Shown here: piece after piece, positions 15,864-25,636 of the stretch
How positions within the stretch are numbered: position 1 is the first letter of the stretch
Layout of the letters: the number at the start of each line of letters is the position of its first letter
Assembly: GCA_900317085.1 (NCBI GenBank)
Contig: ONFJ01000006.1
Location: 1-44,953, forward strand
DNA: 44,953 nucleotides
Direction of reading: 5' to 3'
Origin: an uncultured Eubacteriales bacterium
Lineage (GTDB): Bacteria; Bacillota; Clostridia; Oscillospirales; Acutalibacteraceae
Made by a program: the position numbers and the translations under genes
The notes under the pieces: generated by a model
Told to the model about the DNA's origin: nothing
What the model saw: only the letters and a program-made list of their open reading frames with translations
Databases searched by the model: none

Positions 15864-16723
15864 GCGAGCACCCCCTTCTCCCGAAGTTCGCGGAGCTGGG
15901 CTCTCGCCTGCTCCACGGTGTAGACGTCCGTACGGACGGGGATGCCGTTCTCTTTCAGGCCGAGGAAGACCTTCGTGACCTGGGGGATGTCGAGGCCCAT
16001 GGAGACCAGTTCTTCCGAACGGGCGTAGATCTCGGGCACGGTGCCGTACATCGCCACACGGGCATTGTTGATGACGAGGACTTTGGAGGCGATTTCCGCG
16101 ACGTCATCCATGCTGTGGGAGACGATCATAACGGTGCGTCCGGTCTCTTCCCGGTAGTTGCGGATGAGGCCCAGGATGGTGTCCCGGCCCCTCGGGTCAA
16201 GGCCCGCGGTGGGCTCGTCGAGGATGAGGATCTTCGGTTCCATCGCCATGACACCGGCAATGGCCACGCGGCGCTTCTCACCGCCGGAGAGGTCGAAGGG
16301 CGACTTTTCCAGCATGTCGTCAGTGACTCCGATGTAGCGGGCGGCGTCCCGGACTCTGCGGTCGATCTCCTCCTCGGAGAGCTTCATATTCTTCGGCCCG
16401 AAAGCGATGTCTTTGTAGACGGTCTCTTCGAAGAGCTGGTACTCGGGGTACTGGAAGCAGAGGCCCACGGCGAACCGGCTGGCCCGCAGGGTCTTCTTGC
16501 TCTCCCAGATGTCCTGCCCGTCCACATACACTTTGCCGCTCTGAGGTTTCAGAAGACCGTTGAAGTGCTGGATGAGCGTGCTTTTTCCCGAGCCGGTGTG
16601 GCCGATGACCGCCACCAGTTCGCCGGGTTCTATTTCGATGTTGATGTCTTCTATTGCGGTCACTTCGAAGGGAGTGCCCGTGGAATAGGAGTAGGTCAGG
16701 TGTTCCGTTTTCAGGATCGCCAC
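15857..16723 (-). CDS. ecfA2: ECF transporter ATPase EcfA2
   Basis: Two hundred and eighty-eight residues of the CbiO/EcfA ABC ATPase family. Walker A GHTGSGKST lies at 41-49. The Q-loop region FQYPEYQLF, signature LSGGEKRRV and Walker B ILILDEPTAGLD are all intact, and the switch His is in MIVSHSMDD. With EcfA1 it forms the energising heterodimer below EcfT. It follows ecfA1 by 13 bp and overlaps ecfT by seven. I assign it as the second ATPase by gene order and by its DEPTAGLD motif. Confidence 0.93.
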   Translation of the reverse strand: MAILKTEHLTYSYSTGTPFEVTAIEDINIEIEPGELVAVIGHTGSGKSTLIQHFNGLLKPQSGKVYVDGQDIWESKKTLRASRFAVGLCFQYPEYQLFEETVYKDIAFGPKNMKLSEEEIDRRVRDAARYIGVTDDMLEKSPFDLSGGEKRRVAIAGVMAMEPKILILDEPTAGLDPRGRDTILGLIRNYREETGRTVMIVSHSMDDVAEIASKVLVINNARVAMYGTVPEIYARSEELVSMGLDIPQVTKVFLGLKENGIPVRTDVYTVEQARAQLRELREKGVLAW

Positions 16724-16736
16724 GGCATTATCTCCT

Positions 16737-17627
16737 TTAGCGTTTCAGTGTGTTGGTCAGTGCGGCGATGCACTCTTCCGTCGTCAGGATGTCTCCCGGA
16801 AGGTCCATGCCGTCTTCTCTCAGGAGTTCGGCCAGTTCCGTCGACTGGGGGACGTCGAGTCCCACGGAACGGATCTTTTCGATGTTCGAGAAGACTTCGT
16901 ACGGGGTGCCGTCATCGATGACTTTGCCGTCTTCCATGACGATGACCCGGTCGGCGATGGCCGCCTCTTCCATGTAGTGGGTGATGTAGACGACCGTCTT
17001 CCCCATCTCGTCGTGCATCTTGCGGATGATGCGCATGATGGAGCGGCGTCCCTTCGGGTCCAGCATGGCGGTGGACTCGTCGAAGAGGATACATTCCGGC
17101 TTCATGGCGAGGATGCCGGCGATGGCGACCCGCTGCTTCTGTCCGCCGGAAAGCTTGTGGGGCTCCTTGCCCCGGTGCTTGTACATGCCGACGGCTTTCA
17201 GGGCGCTCTCGACACGGGCCCGGATCTCCTCCGGCGGGAAGCCGAGGTTCTCGGGGCCGAAGGCCACGTCTTCCTCGACGACCGTCGCGACGATCTGGTT
17301 GTCCGGGTTCTGGAAGACCATGCCGACTTTCTGTCGGAGTTCCAGGAGCCGGTCTTCGTCCCGGGTGTTGATGCCGTAGACGAGGATGTCGCCGTAGTCC
17401 GGGATGAGGATGCCGTTGCAGAGCTTGGCGAGCGTGGACTTGCCGGAGCCGTTGTGGCCGAGGACCGCGACGCATTCGCCGTCGTAGATCTGAAGATCCA
17501 TCTTGTCGACGGCCATGTTGACGCCGGAGGCTCTGGCCGAGGCTTCGCTCGTGCCCTCAGGCAGTTCTTCATAAGTGAAGCTCACATCTTTGACAGTGAT
17601 GACCGCTTCTCGGTTGGTTTCGTTCAT
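16737..17627 (-). CDS. ecfA1: ECF transporter ATPase EcfA1
   Basis: Two hundred and ninety-six residues. Walker A GHNGSGKST is at 57-65, Q-loop FQNPDNQ, signature LSGGQKQRV and Walker B ILFDESTAMLD. DES in place of DEP is the usual variant for EcfA1. Between VSFTYEEL and DKMDLQI there is an extra stretch of about 18 polar residues not found in most homologues. The ATG at 17625-17627 has GGGAG six bases upstream and begins 20 bp after the methyltransferase stop. A longer frame reaching 17690 would overlap that gene and lacks a ribosome site. Confidence 0.92.
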   Translation of the reverse strand: MNETNREAVITVKDVSFTYEELPEGTSEASARASGVNMAVDKMDLQIYDGECVAVLGHNGSGKSTLAKLCNGILIPDYGDILVYGINTRDEDRLLELRQKVGMVFQNPDNQIVATVVEEDVAFGPENLGFPPEEIRARVESALKAVGMYKHRGKEPHKLSGGQKQRVAIAGILAMKPECILFDESTAMLDPKGRRSIMRIIRKMHDEMGKTVVYITHYMEEAAIADRVIVMEDGKVIDDGTPYEVFSNIEKIRSVGLDVPQSTELAELLREDGMDLPGDILTTEECIAALTNTLKR

Positions 17628-17647
17628 GGGGACTCCCTTCGTCAGAG

Positions 17648-18517
17648 TCAGTCGTTTCTCCAGATGGCCGAGGCCCCGCAGGGCAGGCACATGCCGGTCT
17701 GGGTGGTCGGCAGGCCGATCTCGTCGCAGGTGACGCTTCCTCCGTGGCCGGGTACGATGACGCTGCCGAGGATGTACTGCATGACGGACGGGCTGAGGCC
17801 GGTGGTGTATGAGTTGATGAGGACCATGAGCGGGTCGTCGGAGAGGACCTGTTCACAGGTGGAGACGAATTCGTAGATCTTCTCCTCGAGCTTCCAGACT
17901 TCCCCGCCGGGCCCTCTGCCGTAGGAGGGCGGGTCCATGATGATGATGTCGTACTTGTTGCCCCGGCGGATCTCCCGCTGGACGAACTTGAGGCAGTCAT
18001 CGACGAGCCAGCGGACACTGCCGTCCGCCACGCCGGAGAGCCGCGCGTTGTCCTTTGCGTAGGCCACCATGCCCTTGGACGCGTCGACATGGACTACGGA
18101 GGCCCCTGCGCTCAGCGCCGCGACGGTGGCACCGCCGGTATAGGCGAAGAGGTTCAGCACTTTGACGTCGTCTCTCCCGGACGTTTGGATGACGTCCCGC
18201 AGGTAGTCCCAGTTGACCGCCTGTTCCGGGAAGAGGCCCGTGTGTTTGAACCCCATGGGTTTGATCTTGAAGGTGAGGTCTCTGTAGGAGATGTTCCACT
18301 CCTCCGGGAAGTTCTTATAGACTTCCCACTGCCCGCCGCCCTTGCTCGAGCGGTGGTACCGGGCATCGGCCTTTCTCCACAGCGGGTGCTTTTTCGGGGT
18401 CTTCCAGATGACCTGCGGGTCCGGGCGGATGAGGATGATGTCTCCCCAGCGCTCGAGGCGTTCGCCGTCGGAAGAGTCGAGCAGTTCGTAGTCCTTCCAG
18501 TCGTTGGTATTTCGCAT
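17648..18517 (-). CDS. Class I SAM-dependent methyltransferase (RlmI/RlmK-like)
   Basis: Two hundred and eighty-nine residues. The SAM-binding motif is LNLFAYTGGATVAALSAGA (about 120-138), followed by VDASKGM. The catalytic-type motif DPPSYGRG (about 195) matches the DPPxF/Y motif of RNA 5-methylcytosine and related base methyltransferases. The RlmI/RlmK-like central fold suggests an rRNA target, but there is no N-terminal PUA domain and the exact target is unknown. It lies between ruvB (15-bp gap) and ecfA1 (20-bp gap) in the operon. Confidence 0.82.
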   Translation of the reverse strand: MRNTNDWKDYELLDSSDGERLERWGDIILIRPDPQVIWKTPKKHPLWRKADARYHRSSKGGGQWEVYKNFPEEWNISYRDLTFKIKPMGFKHTGLFPEQAVNWDYLRDVIQTSGRDDVKVLNLFAYTGGATVAALSAGASVVHVDASKGMVAYAKDNARLSGVADGSVRWLVDDCLKFVQREIRRGNKYDIIIMDPPSYGRGPGGEVWKLEEKIYEFVSTCEQVLSDDPLMVLINSYTTGLSPSVMQYILGSVIVPGHGGSVTCDEIGLPTTQTGMCLPCGASAIWRND

Positions 18518-18532
18518 GGAATGCGTGTCTCC

Positions 18533-19591
18533 TTACAGTGTCAGTTGGTCGTCATCGGCCTGGTTCCCGTTGCCGGGTATGGGCAGCCCCAGGTGCCGGT
18601 ATCCGGCGGGGGTGACCATTCTGCCGCGGGGCGTCCGGGACAGGAAGCCGATCTGCATGAGGTACGGTTCATAGACGTCCTCGATGGTGGTGGCGTCTTC
18701 GCCGATGGCAGCCGCGATGGTGTCGAGGCCGACGGGGCCGCCGTTATAGTTGCGGACCATGGCGGTCAGCAGCATGCGGTCGATGTTGTCGAGGCCCAGC
18801 GGGTCGATCTCCATCCGGGACAGCGCGAGGTCCGCGTCCGCCTTCGTAATGGTGCCGTTGCCGACGACTTCGGCGAAGTCTCTCGCCCGTTTCAGCAGCC
18901 GGTTGGCGATTCGCGGTGTGCCCCTCGAACGGCAGGCGATCTCCTCCGCCCCTTCCGGGTCGATCTCGATGCCGAGGATCTGCGCGCTTCTCGTGACGAT
19001 CTGCGCGAGTTCCTCCGGAGAGTACAGTTCGAGTCTCAGGATGACACCGAACCGGTCTCTCATGGGAGCGGACAGGAGGCCCATCCGGGTGGTGGCGCCC
19101 ACCAGCGTGAAGTGGGGCAGCTCGAGGCGGATGGAACGGGCCGAAGGCCCTTTGCCGATGATGATATCGATGGCGTTGTCCTCCATCGCCGGGTAGAGGA
19201 TCTCCTCGACCTGACGGGAGAGGCGATGGATCTCGTCGATGAAGAGGACGTCGCCCTCGTTGAGGTTCGTGAGCAGTGCTGCAAGGTCTCCCTGCTTCTC
19301 GATGGCGGGGCCGGACGTGACACGGATGTCGACGCCCATCTCCGCGGCGATGATGCCGGCGAGTGTCGTCTTGCCGAGTCCGGGAGGCCCGTAGAGCAGG
19401 ACGTGGTCGAGGGACTCCCCTCTGCCCTTGGCGGCATCCATATAGACCTTCAGATTCTCTTTTGCTTTTTCCTGGCCCAGGTAGTCCTTCAGCGCCCGGG
19501 GACGCAGGGACAGTTCCAGGGAGTCGTCCTCGGTGCCGGTGAATTCCGGGGTGACGAGGCGGCTTTCAAAATCCATGTCTTCAGAAAACAT
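18533..19591 (-). CDS. ruvB: Holliday junction branch migration DNA helicase RuvB
   Basis: Three hundred and fifty-two residues, the normal RuvB length. The hexameric motor drives branch migration of Holliday junctions held by RuvA. Walker A GPPGLGKT is at 68-75, Walker [11 protein letters not shown] at about 115-123, sensor 1 LVGATTR, arginine finger region SAPMRDRFG and the C-terminal winged helix ending [21 protein letters not shown]. It follows ruvA by 12 bp. Confidence 0.97.
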   Translation of the reverse strand: MFSEDMDFESRLVTPEFTGTEDDSLELSLRPRALKDYLGQEKAKENLKVYMDAAKGRGESLDHVLLYGPPGLGKTTLAGIIAAEMGVDIRVTSGPAIEKQGDLAALLTNLNEGDVLFIDEIHRLSRQVEEILYPAMEDNAIDIIIGKGPSARSIRLELPHFTLVGATTRMGLLSAPMRDRFGVILRLELYSPEELAQIVTRSAQILGIEIDPEGAEEIACRSRGTPRIANRLLKRARDFAEVVGNGTITKADADLALSRMEIDPLGLDNIDRMLLTAMVRNYNGGPVGLDTIAAAIGEDATTIEDVYEPYLMQIGFLSRTPRGRMVTPAGYRHLGLPIPGNGNQADDDQLTL

Positions 19592-19603
19592 TCGGTCTTC
19601 TCC

Positions 19604-20209
19604 TTAACTGAGCGCTTTGAGCGCGAGTTTGATGAGTTCTTCGGTGGACAGGGTCTGGTCCAGCTTGCCGACGGCGACGGCCGCTTCGGACTGGCTGTAC
19701 CCCAGCATGACCAGCGCGCCCACTGCGTCTGCCGCGTTGCTGTTGCCGGCGGCTGTGGCGGTCGTGGCGGCGACGAACGTGTCGGAGGCGGTACCACCTT
19801 CCAGGTTCTTCGCGACCTTGTCCTTGAGTTCCAGGACGATGCGCTGGGCCGCTTTCGGTCCGACGCCCTTCGCCCGGGTGATGGCTTTATAGTCCCCCGC
19901 CGCGATGGCCAGAGTCAGCTTCGCCGGGTCCATCTCGGACAGGATGGCGAGGGCGGCCTTCGGGCCGACACCGGAGACACCGGTCAGCATCTTGAACGCG
20001 TCCACTTCGAAGCGGTCATAGAAGCCGAGGAGGTCGACGCCGTCCTGCTTGAAGTTCATGTAGGTGTAAAGGGTGACGGTCGAGCCCGTCGAGCCGAGGT
20101 GCTGGAACGTGTTCAGCGAAATATCGCACTGGAAGGCGATGCCGTTCACGTTGACCGCCGCCATGTTCGGATCGGCGTAGACCAGTTCACCGGTAATGCT
20201 GTAAATCAT
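19604..20209 (-). CDS. ruvA: Holliday junction branch migration protein RuvA
   Basis: Two hundred and one residues. Domain I (OB fold) starts MIYSITGELVY. Domain II has paired helix-hairpin-helix motifs, LTGVSGVGPKAALAIL and AKGVGPKAAQRIVLELKDK. Domain III, at the C-terminus, contacts RuvB (ALVMLGYSQSEAAVAVGKL) and is reached through an Ala/Thr/Val-rich linker. RuvA binds the four-way junction as a tetramer. GGAG lies seven bases before the ATG. The 130 bp separating it from ruvC hold a strong inverted-repeat element. Confidence 0.96.
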   Translation of the reverse strand: MIYSITGELVYADPNMAAVNVNGIAFQCDISLNTFQHLGSTGSTVTLYTYMNFKQDGVDLLGFYDRFEVDAFKMLTGVSGVGPKAALAILSEMDPAKLTLAIAAGDYKAITRAKGVGPKAAQRIVLELKDKVAKNLEGGTASDTFVAATTATAAGNSNAADAVGALVMLGYSQSEAAVAVGKLDQTLSTEELIKLALKALS

Positions 20210-20233
20210 AAACGTCTCCGTTCAGAGCGAACT

Positions 20234-20340
20234 GCCCAAAAGCTTTCTCCTTCGTCGAAGGTCGGTGCGTCCGCTCAAGGTATTTATCAAAAGAGGTATT
20301 CTTGGCAGCCCTCTATTCTCCTCAGGAGAAACTTTTGGGC
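20234..20340 (-). promoter_or_regulatory. Structured RNA element between ruvC and ruvA
   Basis: Arms of 17 and 16 bases (20234-20250 and 20325-20340, GCCCAAAAGCTTTCTCC facing GGAGAAACTTTTGGGC) pair with one bulge and enclose 74 bases. Inside are two local hairpins on the minus strand: CCTTC-GAC-GAAGG, and TTCTCC-TGA-GGAGAA. The second uses the same TTCTCC as the outer arm, so the two pairings exclude each other, as in attenuators. The outer arm starts at the ruvC stop codon. Confidence 0.55.
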
Positions 20341-20870
20341 TATATGCCTTTTCTGATTTTCAAAGGTCTTCTCGAATTACTTTCAAGAGACCCAAGTGTG
20401 GAGCCTCTGACGTGGGCGTGGCAAATCGCCAATGCTAACGCGTCGGCGGTGTCGTCGGGTTTCGGGACTTCGGGGAGTCCGAGGATGACCCGGGTCATCT
20501 CCATGACCTGTTTCTTCTCGGCCTTGCCGTAGCCGACGACGCCCTGTTTGACCTGGATGGGGTTGTACTCGTGGATGTCGAGGCCCGCCTGCGTCGCTGC
20601 CAGCAGCAGAACGCCTCTGGCCTGAGCCACGTCGATGCCCGTCGTCTTGTTGTTCGTGAAGAACAGTTTTTCCATGGAGAGCGCTTCCGGTTTGTACTTT
20701 TCCAGGATGTACCGGATGTCGTTGTCGATGCAGACGAGCCGCTGCGGGAATGCCATGCCGGCCGGGGTCGTGATGGCGCCGTAATCGACGACCGAGAAGC
20801 GGCTCTTCTCGTAGTCGAGAATGCCCCATCCGATGATGGCGTACCCCGGGTCGATGCCAAGGATCCTCAT
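20340..20870 (-). CDS. ruvC: Crossover junction endodeoxyribonuclease RuvC
   Basis: One hundred and seventy-six residues. RuvC resolves Holliday junctions by paired nicks. Acidic catalytic residues are in place: D7 in GIDPG, E67 in SMEKLF and the DDTADALA pair near 140-143. ATG at 20868-20870 has AGGAG about eight bases upstream. Family members usually stop shortly after the HAHxRGS segment. Here about 19 more residues follow (TLGSLESNSRRPLKIRKGI), encoded by noticeably A+T-rich DNA that runs into the inverted-repeat element. The tail may be an acquired extension. First gene of the ruv-ecf-truA operon. Confidence 0.94.
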   Translation of the reverse strand: MRILGIDPGYAIIGWGILDYEKSRFSVVDYGAITTPAGMAFPQRLVCIDNDIRYILEKYKPEALSMEKLFFTNNKTTGIDVAQARGVLLLAATQAGLDIHEYNPIQVKQGVVGYGKAEKKQVMEMTRVILGLPEVPKPDDTADALALAICHAHVRGSTLGSLESNSRRPLKIRKGI

Positions 20871-20925
20871 GGCTGCTCTCCTCTCTTCGAATGGACAGAC
20901 TTCCACTCTATGAAATATTCAAAAT

Positions 20926-20954
20926 ATTATATCACTCTTTTATAATAAAGACAA
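20926..20954 (-). promoter_or_regulatory. Promoter of the ruv-ecf-truA operon
   Basis: Minus strand: TTGTCT (20949-20954), 17 bp, TATAAT (20926-20931). Its -35 overlaps the U-run of the preceding terminator. Nine genes follow with short gaps or overlaps, apart from the 130-bp gap after ruvC. Confidence 0.65.
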
Positions 20955-21003
20955 TAAAAACGACCCGCATCCCGGACTGTTGTAACAGCAGGATGCAGGT
21001 CGT
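20950..21003 (-). terminator. Terminator of the ilvD-DUF815 transcript
   Basis: A 13-bp stem with one or two non-pairs (ACGACC-GCATCC type arms at 20960-20972 and 20991-21003) is followed on the minus strand by TTTTTATTG. Confidence 0.85.
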
Positions 21004-21026
21004 TATGCGTTTGTGGAGTGCCGGAC

Positions 21027-22223
21027 TTATTTCGCCAGCAGACTGTTCGTGAACTGTTCGGCCGCCCGCGGAGTGGCGCCGCCCTTGCGGATGGCAAAAG
21101 CAGAGGCCTGTTTCTCCAGTTCTTCGGGGTCCATGTCGATGCCCTTGGCTTCCGCCAGAGACCGGACGATCTCCAGGAACTGGGGCTTGGCCGGTTTGTT
21201 GAAGAGGATGGTGAGACCGAACCGGCTCGACAGAGACATGGTCTCCTGGATGGTGTCGTTGCGGTGGATGTCGTCCCCTTCCCGGTCCGCGAAGCTTTCC
21301 CGGATGAGGTGCCGGCGGTTGCTCGTGGCATAGATGACCGTGTTCGGAGCCTTGACGGAAGCGGAACCTTCGAGGATGGCTTTCAGGGTCGCGAAATTGT
21401 CGTCGTCCTTCTGGAACGACAGGTCATCGACGAAGATGATGAACTTCAGCGGATTGTCCCGCAGTTCCTCCATGACCTTTGGGATGTCGTGCAGCTGGCT
21501 CTTCTTGAGTTCCAGGAGCCGCAGCCCTTCCCCGGCCAGTTCGTTGGTGACCGCCTTGACCGAAGACGATTTACCGGTGCCGGCCGCGCCGTAAAGAAGC
21601 GTGTTGGCGGCGGGTTTTCCGTCAAGCAGCGCGCGGGTATTGGCAAGAAGCTGTTCCTTCTCATGCTCGTAACCGTAGAGGTCTTTGAACAGACGGGTGT
21701 CGGGCGACGTAATGGGAACGATCGTCTCCCCTTCCAGCCGGAACATGGTGTGGTGAGCATACATGCCGTAGCCGGTGGAGCGGATCTTCGCGATGCGTTC
21801 TTCATACGCCCCGGCAAAGTCCCGTTTCGTCGTCTCGAAGGACGGCAGGAAACCGGTCCGGCGGATGACGTCCCTCTGATGGACATATTTCTGCAGTTCC
21901 TCAGCGGTGAGGTCCGAGAGCTGCTGGAACAGCTTCAGTTCTTCCTCGACACAGGTCCGCAGGACTTCGGGGACTTCCTCCCCCCTGGAACGCAGGTTCA
22001 CATAGCGGTTTTCGTCCTCCGCCACCGCGTCGAGCAGGAAGTTGGAGAAGTTGTAATGGGTACGGAACAGTTCCGTCACGAAACCGGAATAGAGAGCAGT
22101 GGGCGATCCATCGCCACAATCTCCGCCAAGGGCGCGAAACGCGCGAAGGACGGGGCATTCCGCCACATGGCGGAACACGACGACGGCATCAAGGTCCCGG
22201 ATGAGTCCTTCGATGTTCGGCAT
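21027..22223 (-). CDS. DUF815 family AAA-type ATP-binding protein
   Basis: Three hundred and ninety-eight residues. The N-terminal 190 residues are helical without known motifs. The C-terminal half is a AAA+ ATPase with Walker A GAAGTGKSS (near 210), Walker B IIFVDDLSF and sensor 1 IYATSNRRHL, as in the DUF815 family. The function is unknown; related proteins are annotated only as ATP-binding. It begins six bases after the ilvD stop, so it is transcribed with branched-chain amino-acid genes, though nothing in the protein suggests a biosynthetic enzyme. A ribosome site (AAGGA) lies within the end of ilvD. Confidence 0.8.
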   Translation of the reverse strand: MPNIEGLIRDLDAVVVFRHVAECPVLRAFRALGGDCGDGSPTALYSGFVTELFRTHYNFSNFLLDAVAEDENRYVNLRSRGEEVPEVLRTCVEEELKLFQQLSDLTAEELQKYVHQRDVIRRTGFLPSFETTKRDFAGAYEERIAKIRSTGYGMYAHHTMFRLEGETIVPITSPDTRLFKDLYGYEHEKEQLLANTRALLDGKPAANTLLYGAAGTGKSSSVKAVTNELAGEGLRLLELKKSQLHDIPKVMEELRDNPLKFIIFVDDLSFQKDDDNFATLKAILEGSASVKAPNTVIYATSNRRHLIRESFADREGDDIHRNDTIQETMSLSSRFGLTILFNKPAKPQFLEIVRSLAEAKGIDMDPEELEKQASAFAIRKGGATPRAAEQFTNSLLAK

Positions 22224-22229
22224 AGATGA

Positions 22230-23897
22230 TCAGTCCTTGATGTTGATGATGGCGCCGCGGTCTGCGGAGGAAACCATCTTGGAATAGCGCTTCAGATAGC
22301 CGGTGATGTGGTCTTTGGTCTTGATCGGCTCTTCGGCCTTTCTCTTCGCGAGTTCTTCGTCAGAGACCTTGAGTTCGATCTTGTACTCGGGGATGTTGAT
22401 GGAGATGAGGTCGCCTTCATGGACCCAGGCGATGAGACCGCCGTTGGCCGCTTCCGGAGAGACGTGGCCGATGGAGGCACCGCGGGTGGCTCCGGAGAAC
22501 CGGCCGTCGGTGATGAGGGCAACTTCCTTGTCAAGGCCGGCGCCTGCGATGGCAGAGGTCGGAGAGAGCATCTCTCTCATGCCGGGGCCGCCGGCGGGAC
22601 CTTCGTACCGGATGACGACGACGTCGCCGGGGTTGATTTCTTTGCCATAGATAGCCTTGATGGCCTCTTCCTCACTCTCGAAGACACGGGCCGGGCCTTC
22701 ATGGACGAGCATTTCCGGAGCGACGGCGCTTCTCTTGACGACGCAGCCGTCCGGAGCGAGGTTGCCGTACAGGATGGCGATGCCGCCGGTCTTCGTGAAG
22801 GGGTTGTCCATGTCACGGATGACCTCATTGTCGGTCTTGAAGACGCCTTCGAGGTTCTCCTGCAGGGTCTTGCCGGTGCAGGTCATGACGTCGGTATTGA
22901 TGAGACCGGCTTCCGCCAGCTGCTTCAGAACGGCATGGATGCCGCCGGCTTCGTTGAGGTCCTCCATGTAAGTGGGGCCGGCCGGTGCGAGGTGGCAGAT
23001 GTTCGGGGTGGTCTCGGAGATCTCATTGATGCGATGCAGGTCCATCTTCATGTCGATCTCGTTGGCGATGGCCGGAAGATGGAGGATGGTGTTGGTGGAA
23101 CAGCCGAGGGCCATGTCCGTGGTGATCGCGTTCCAGATGGCGTCCTCATTGAGGATGTCTCTCGCGCGGATGTTCTTGCGGACGAGTTCCATGACCTGCA
23201 TGCCGGCTTCCTTCGCGAGCTTGATGCGGGCGGAGTACGGAGCCGGGATGGTGCCGTTGCCGGAGAGGCCCATGCCCATGACCTCGGTGAGGCAGTTCAT
23301 GGAGTTCGCGGTATACATGCCGGAGCAGGAGCCGCAGGACGGGCAGGTCTTCTCCTCATACTCGAGGAGTTTGGCGTCGTCGATCTTGCCGGCGGAGTAG
23401 GCGCCGACCGCTTCGAACATGCTGGACAGAGAGGTCTTCTTGCCGCCGACGCGACCGGCCAGCATGGGGCCGCCGGAAACGAAGATGGTGGGCAGGTTCA
23501 GACGGGCCGCGGCCATGAGGAGACCGGGGACGTTCTTGTCGCAGTTCGGGATCATGACGAGGCCGTCAAAGCCGTGGGCCTTGACCATGGCTTCGGTGGA
23601 GTCCGCGATGAGGTCTCTCGTGACAAGAGAATACTTCATGCCTTCGTGGCCCATGGCGATGCCGTCGCAGACGGCGATGGCCGGGAACACGATCGGGGTG
23701 CCGCCGCCCATGGCGACGCCGATGCGGACCGCCTCGGTGATCTTGTCGAGGTTCATGTGGCCCGGGACGATCTCGTTGTAGGAGCTGACGATACCGATGA
23801 GGGGACGTCTCAGCTCTTCCTTCGTGAGGCCCAGAGCGTTGTAGAGGGATCGATGAGGCGCGTTATTGAACCCATCGACGATCGTATCTTTGATCAT
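22230..23897 (-). CDS. ilvD: Dihydroxy-acid dehydratase
   Basis: Five hundred and fifty-five residues. IlvD dehydrates 2,3-dihydroxy-isovalerate or 2,3-dihydroxy-3-methylvalerate to the oxo acids of valine and isoleucine synthesis. The iron-sulfur cysteines are visible as AVCDG (C78), PNCDKNVPG (C119) and [19 protein letters not shown] (C191 region). The C-terminus carries the conserved [10 protein letters not shown]. It follows ilvC by 74 bp with a hairpin between them. It is followed at once by the DUF815 gene. Confidence 0.96.
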   Translation of the reverse strand: MIKDTIVDGFNNAPHRSLYNALGLTKEELRRPLIGIVSSYNEIVPGHMNLDKITEAVRIGVAMGGGTPIVFPAIAVCDGIAMGHEGMKYSLVTRDLIADSTEAMVKAHGFDGLVMIPNCDKNVPGLLMAAARLNLPTIFVSGGPMLAGRVGGKKTSLSSMFEAVGAYSAGKIDDAKLLEYEEKTCPSCGSCSGMYTANSMNCLTEVMGMGLSGNGTIPAPYSARIKLAKEAGMQVMELVRKNIRARDILNEDAIWNAITTDMALGCSTNTILHLPAIANEIDMKMDLHRINEISETTPNICHLAPAGPTYMEDLNEAGGIHAVLKQLAEAGLINTDVMTCTGKTLQENLEGVFKTDNEVIRDMDNPFTKTGGIAILYGNLAPDGCVVKRSAVAPEMLVHEGPARVFESEEEAIKAIYGKEINPGDVVVIRYEGPAGGPGMREMLSPTSAIAGAGLDKEVALITDGRFSGATRGASIGHVSPEAANGGLIAWVHEGDLISINIPEYKIELKVSDEELAKRKAEEPIKTKDHITGYLKRYSKMVSSADRGAIINIKD

Positions 23898-23926
23898 GGC
23901 GATTCACTCCTTCTTTGATAACAGTA

Positions 23927-23956
23927 AGGGCGCAGTGCCTTACGGTCCTGCGCCCT
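23927..23956 (-). terminator. Hairpin between ilvC and ilvD
   Basis: A perfect 9-bp G+C-rich stem, AGGGCGCAG with CTGCGCCCT, has a 12-base loop. On the minus strand TTACTGTTATC follows, a weak U-tract. It may lower ilvD expression relative to ilvC or protect a processed 3' end, rather than end transcription fully. Confidence 0.5.
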
Positions 23957-23971
23957 GTCATTGCAAAATGA

Positions 23972-25030
<1,059 letters not shown>

Positions 25031-25048
25031 TTATTTCGTTAAATAAAG

Positions 25049-25104
25049 ATTATACGCTGATTCTCATAAATCGCAAGTAAAAAACAATCTTTTTTGGCGA
25101 TTTA
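25049..25104 (-). promoter_or_regulatory. ilvC promoter with overlapping inverted repeat
   Basis: Minus strand: TTGCGA (25071-25076), 16 bp, TATAAT (25049-25054). The arms ATAAATCGC (25066-25074) and GCGATTTAT (25096-25104) form a perfect 9-bp inverted repeat that covers the -35. Inner A5/T6 runs extend it. It ends at the ilvN stop. It could be an operator, a weak ilvN terminator, or both. Confidence 0.6.
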
Positions 25105-25635
25105 TCAGAACAGGTCGGGCGTGTCGAGCATGCTTCCGCTGCCCTTGCTGAGGGCGATGACACCGGAACGGCAGGACTCGATGATGCCGACGGGACGGAT
25201 CATCTCGATGAAGGCGTCGATCTTGTCGGAAGTACCGGTGACTTCGATGCCCAGTGTGGTCGTGGAGTAGTCGATGATCTTCGCTTTGAAGATGTCGACA
25301 CAGCTCATGATCAGCTGGTGCTGGTCCGTCTCGTTGTTGACCTTGATGAGCAGCAGTTCGCGCTCGATCGTATCTTTCTCGTCGAGGATCTCGACTTTCT
25401 TAACGTTATGGAGTTTCCGCAGCTGGTTCAGCATCTGCGCTCTCGCATAGCCGTCTCCGCTCATGGAAAGGGTGATGCGGGAGTACTCCGGAGACTCGGT
25501 GACACCGACGGTCAGAGCGTCGATGTTGAAGCCCCGGCGAGTGAACATGCTGGTGACACGGGTCAGGACGCCGAACTTGTTGTCGACGTAGATCGCAATG
25601 ACGAATCTGGTCTCGTCTTTTTTCACTTCTGCCAT
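25105..25635 (-). CDS. ilvN: Acetolactate synthase small (regulatory) subunit
   Basis: One hundred and seventy-six residues. An N-terminal ACT domain starts FVIAIYVDNKFGVLTRVTSMFTRRGFNIDALTVG, the valine-binding feedback fold. The C-terminal domain spans roughly 90-176. Its start is separated from the ilvB stop by a single base (TAA-g-ATG), with GGAG nine bases upstream inside ilvB. This is a tightly coupled pair. Confidence 0.95.
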   Translation of the reverse strand: MAEVKKDETRFVIAIYVDNKFGVLTRVTSMFTRRGFNIDALTVGVTESPEYSRITLSMSGDGYARAQMLNQLRKLHNVKKVEILDEKDTIERELLLIKVNNETDQHQLIMSCVDIFKAKIIDYSTTTLGIEVTGTSDKIDAFIEMIRPVGIIESCRSGVIALSKGSGSMLDTPDLF

Positions 25636-25636
25636 C

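Noticed and set aside
20234-20340. Insertion-sequence remnant
   Set aside because: The arms look like terminal repeats, but I see no flanking target duplication and no transposase fragment. I therefore list it as an RNA-like element and leave mobility open.
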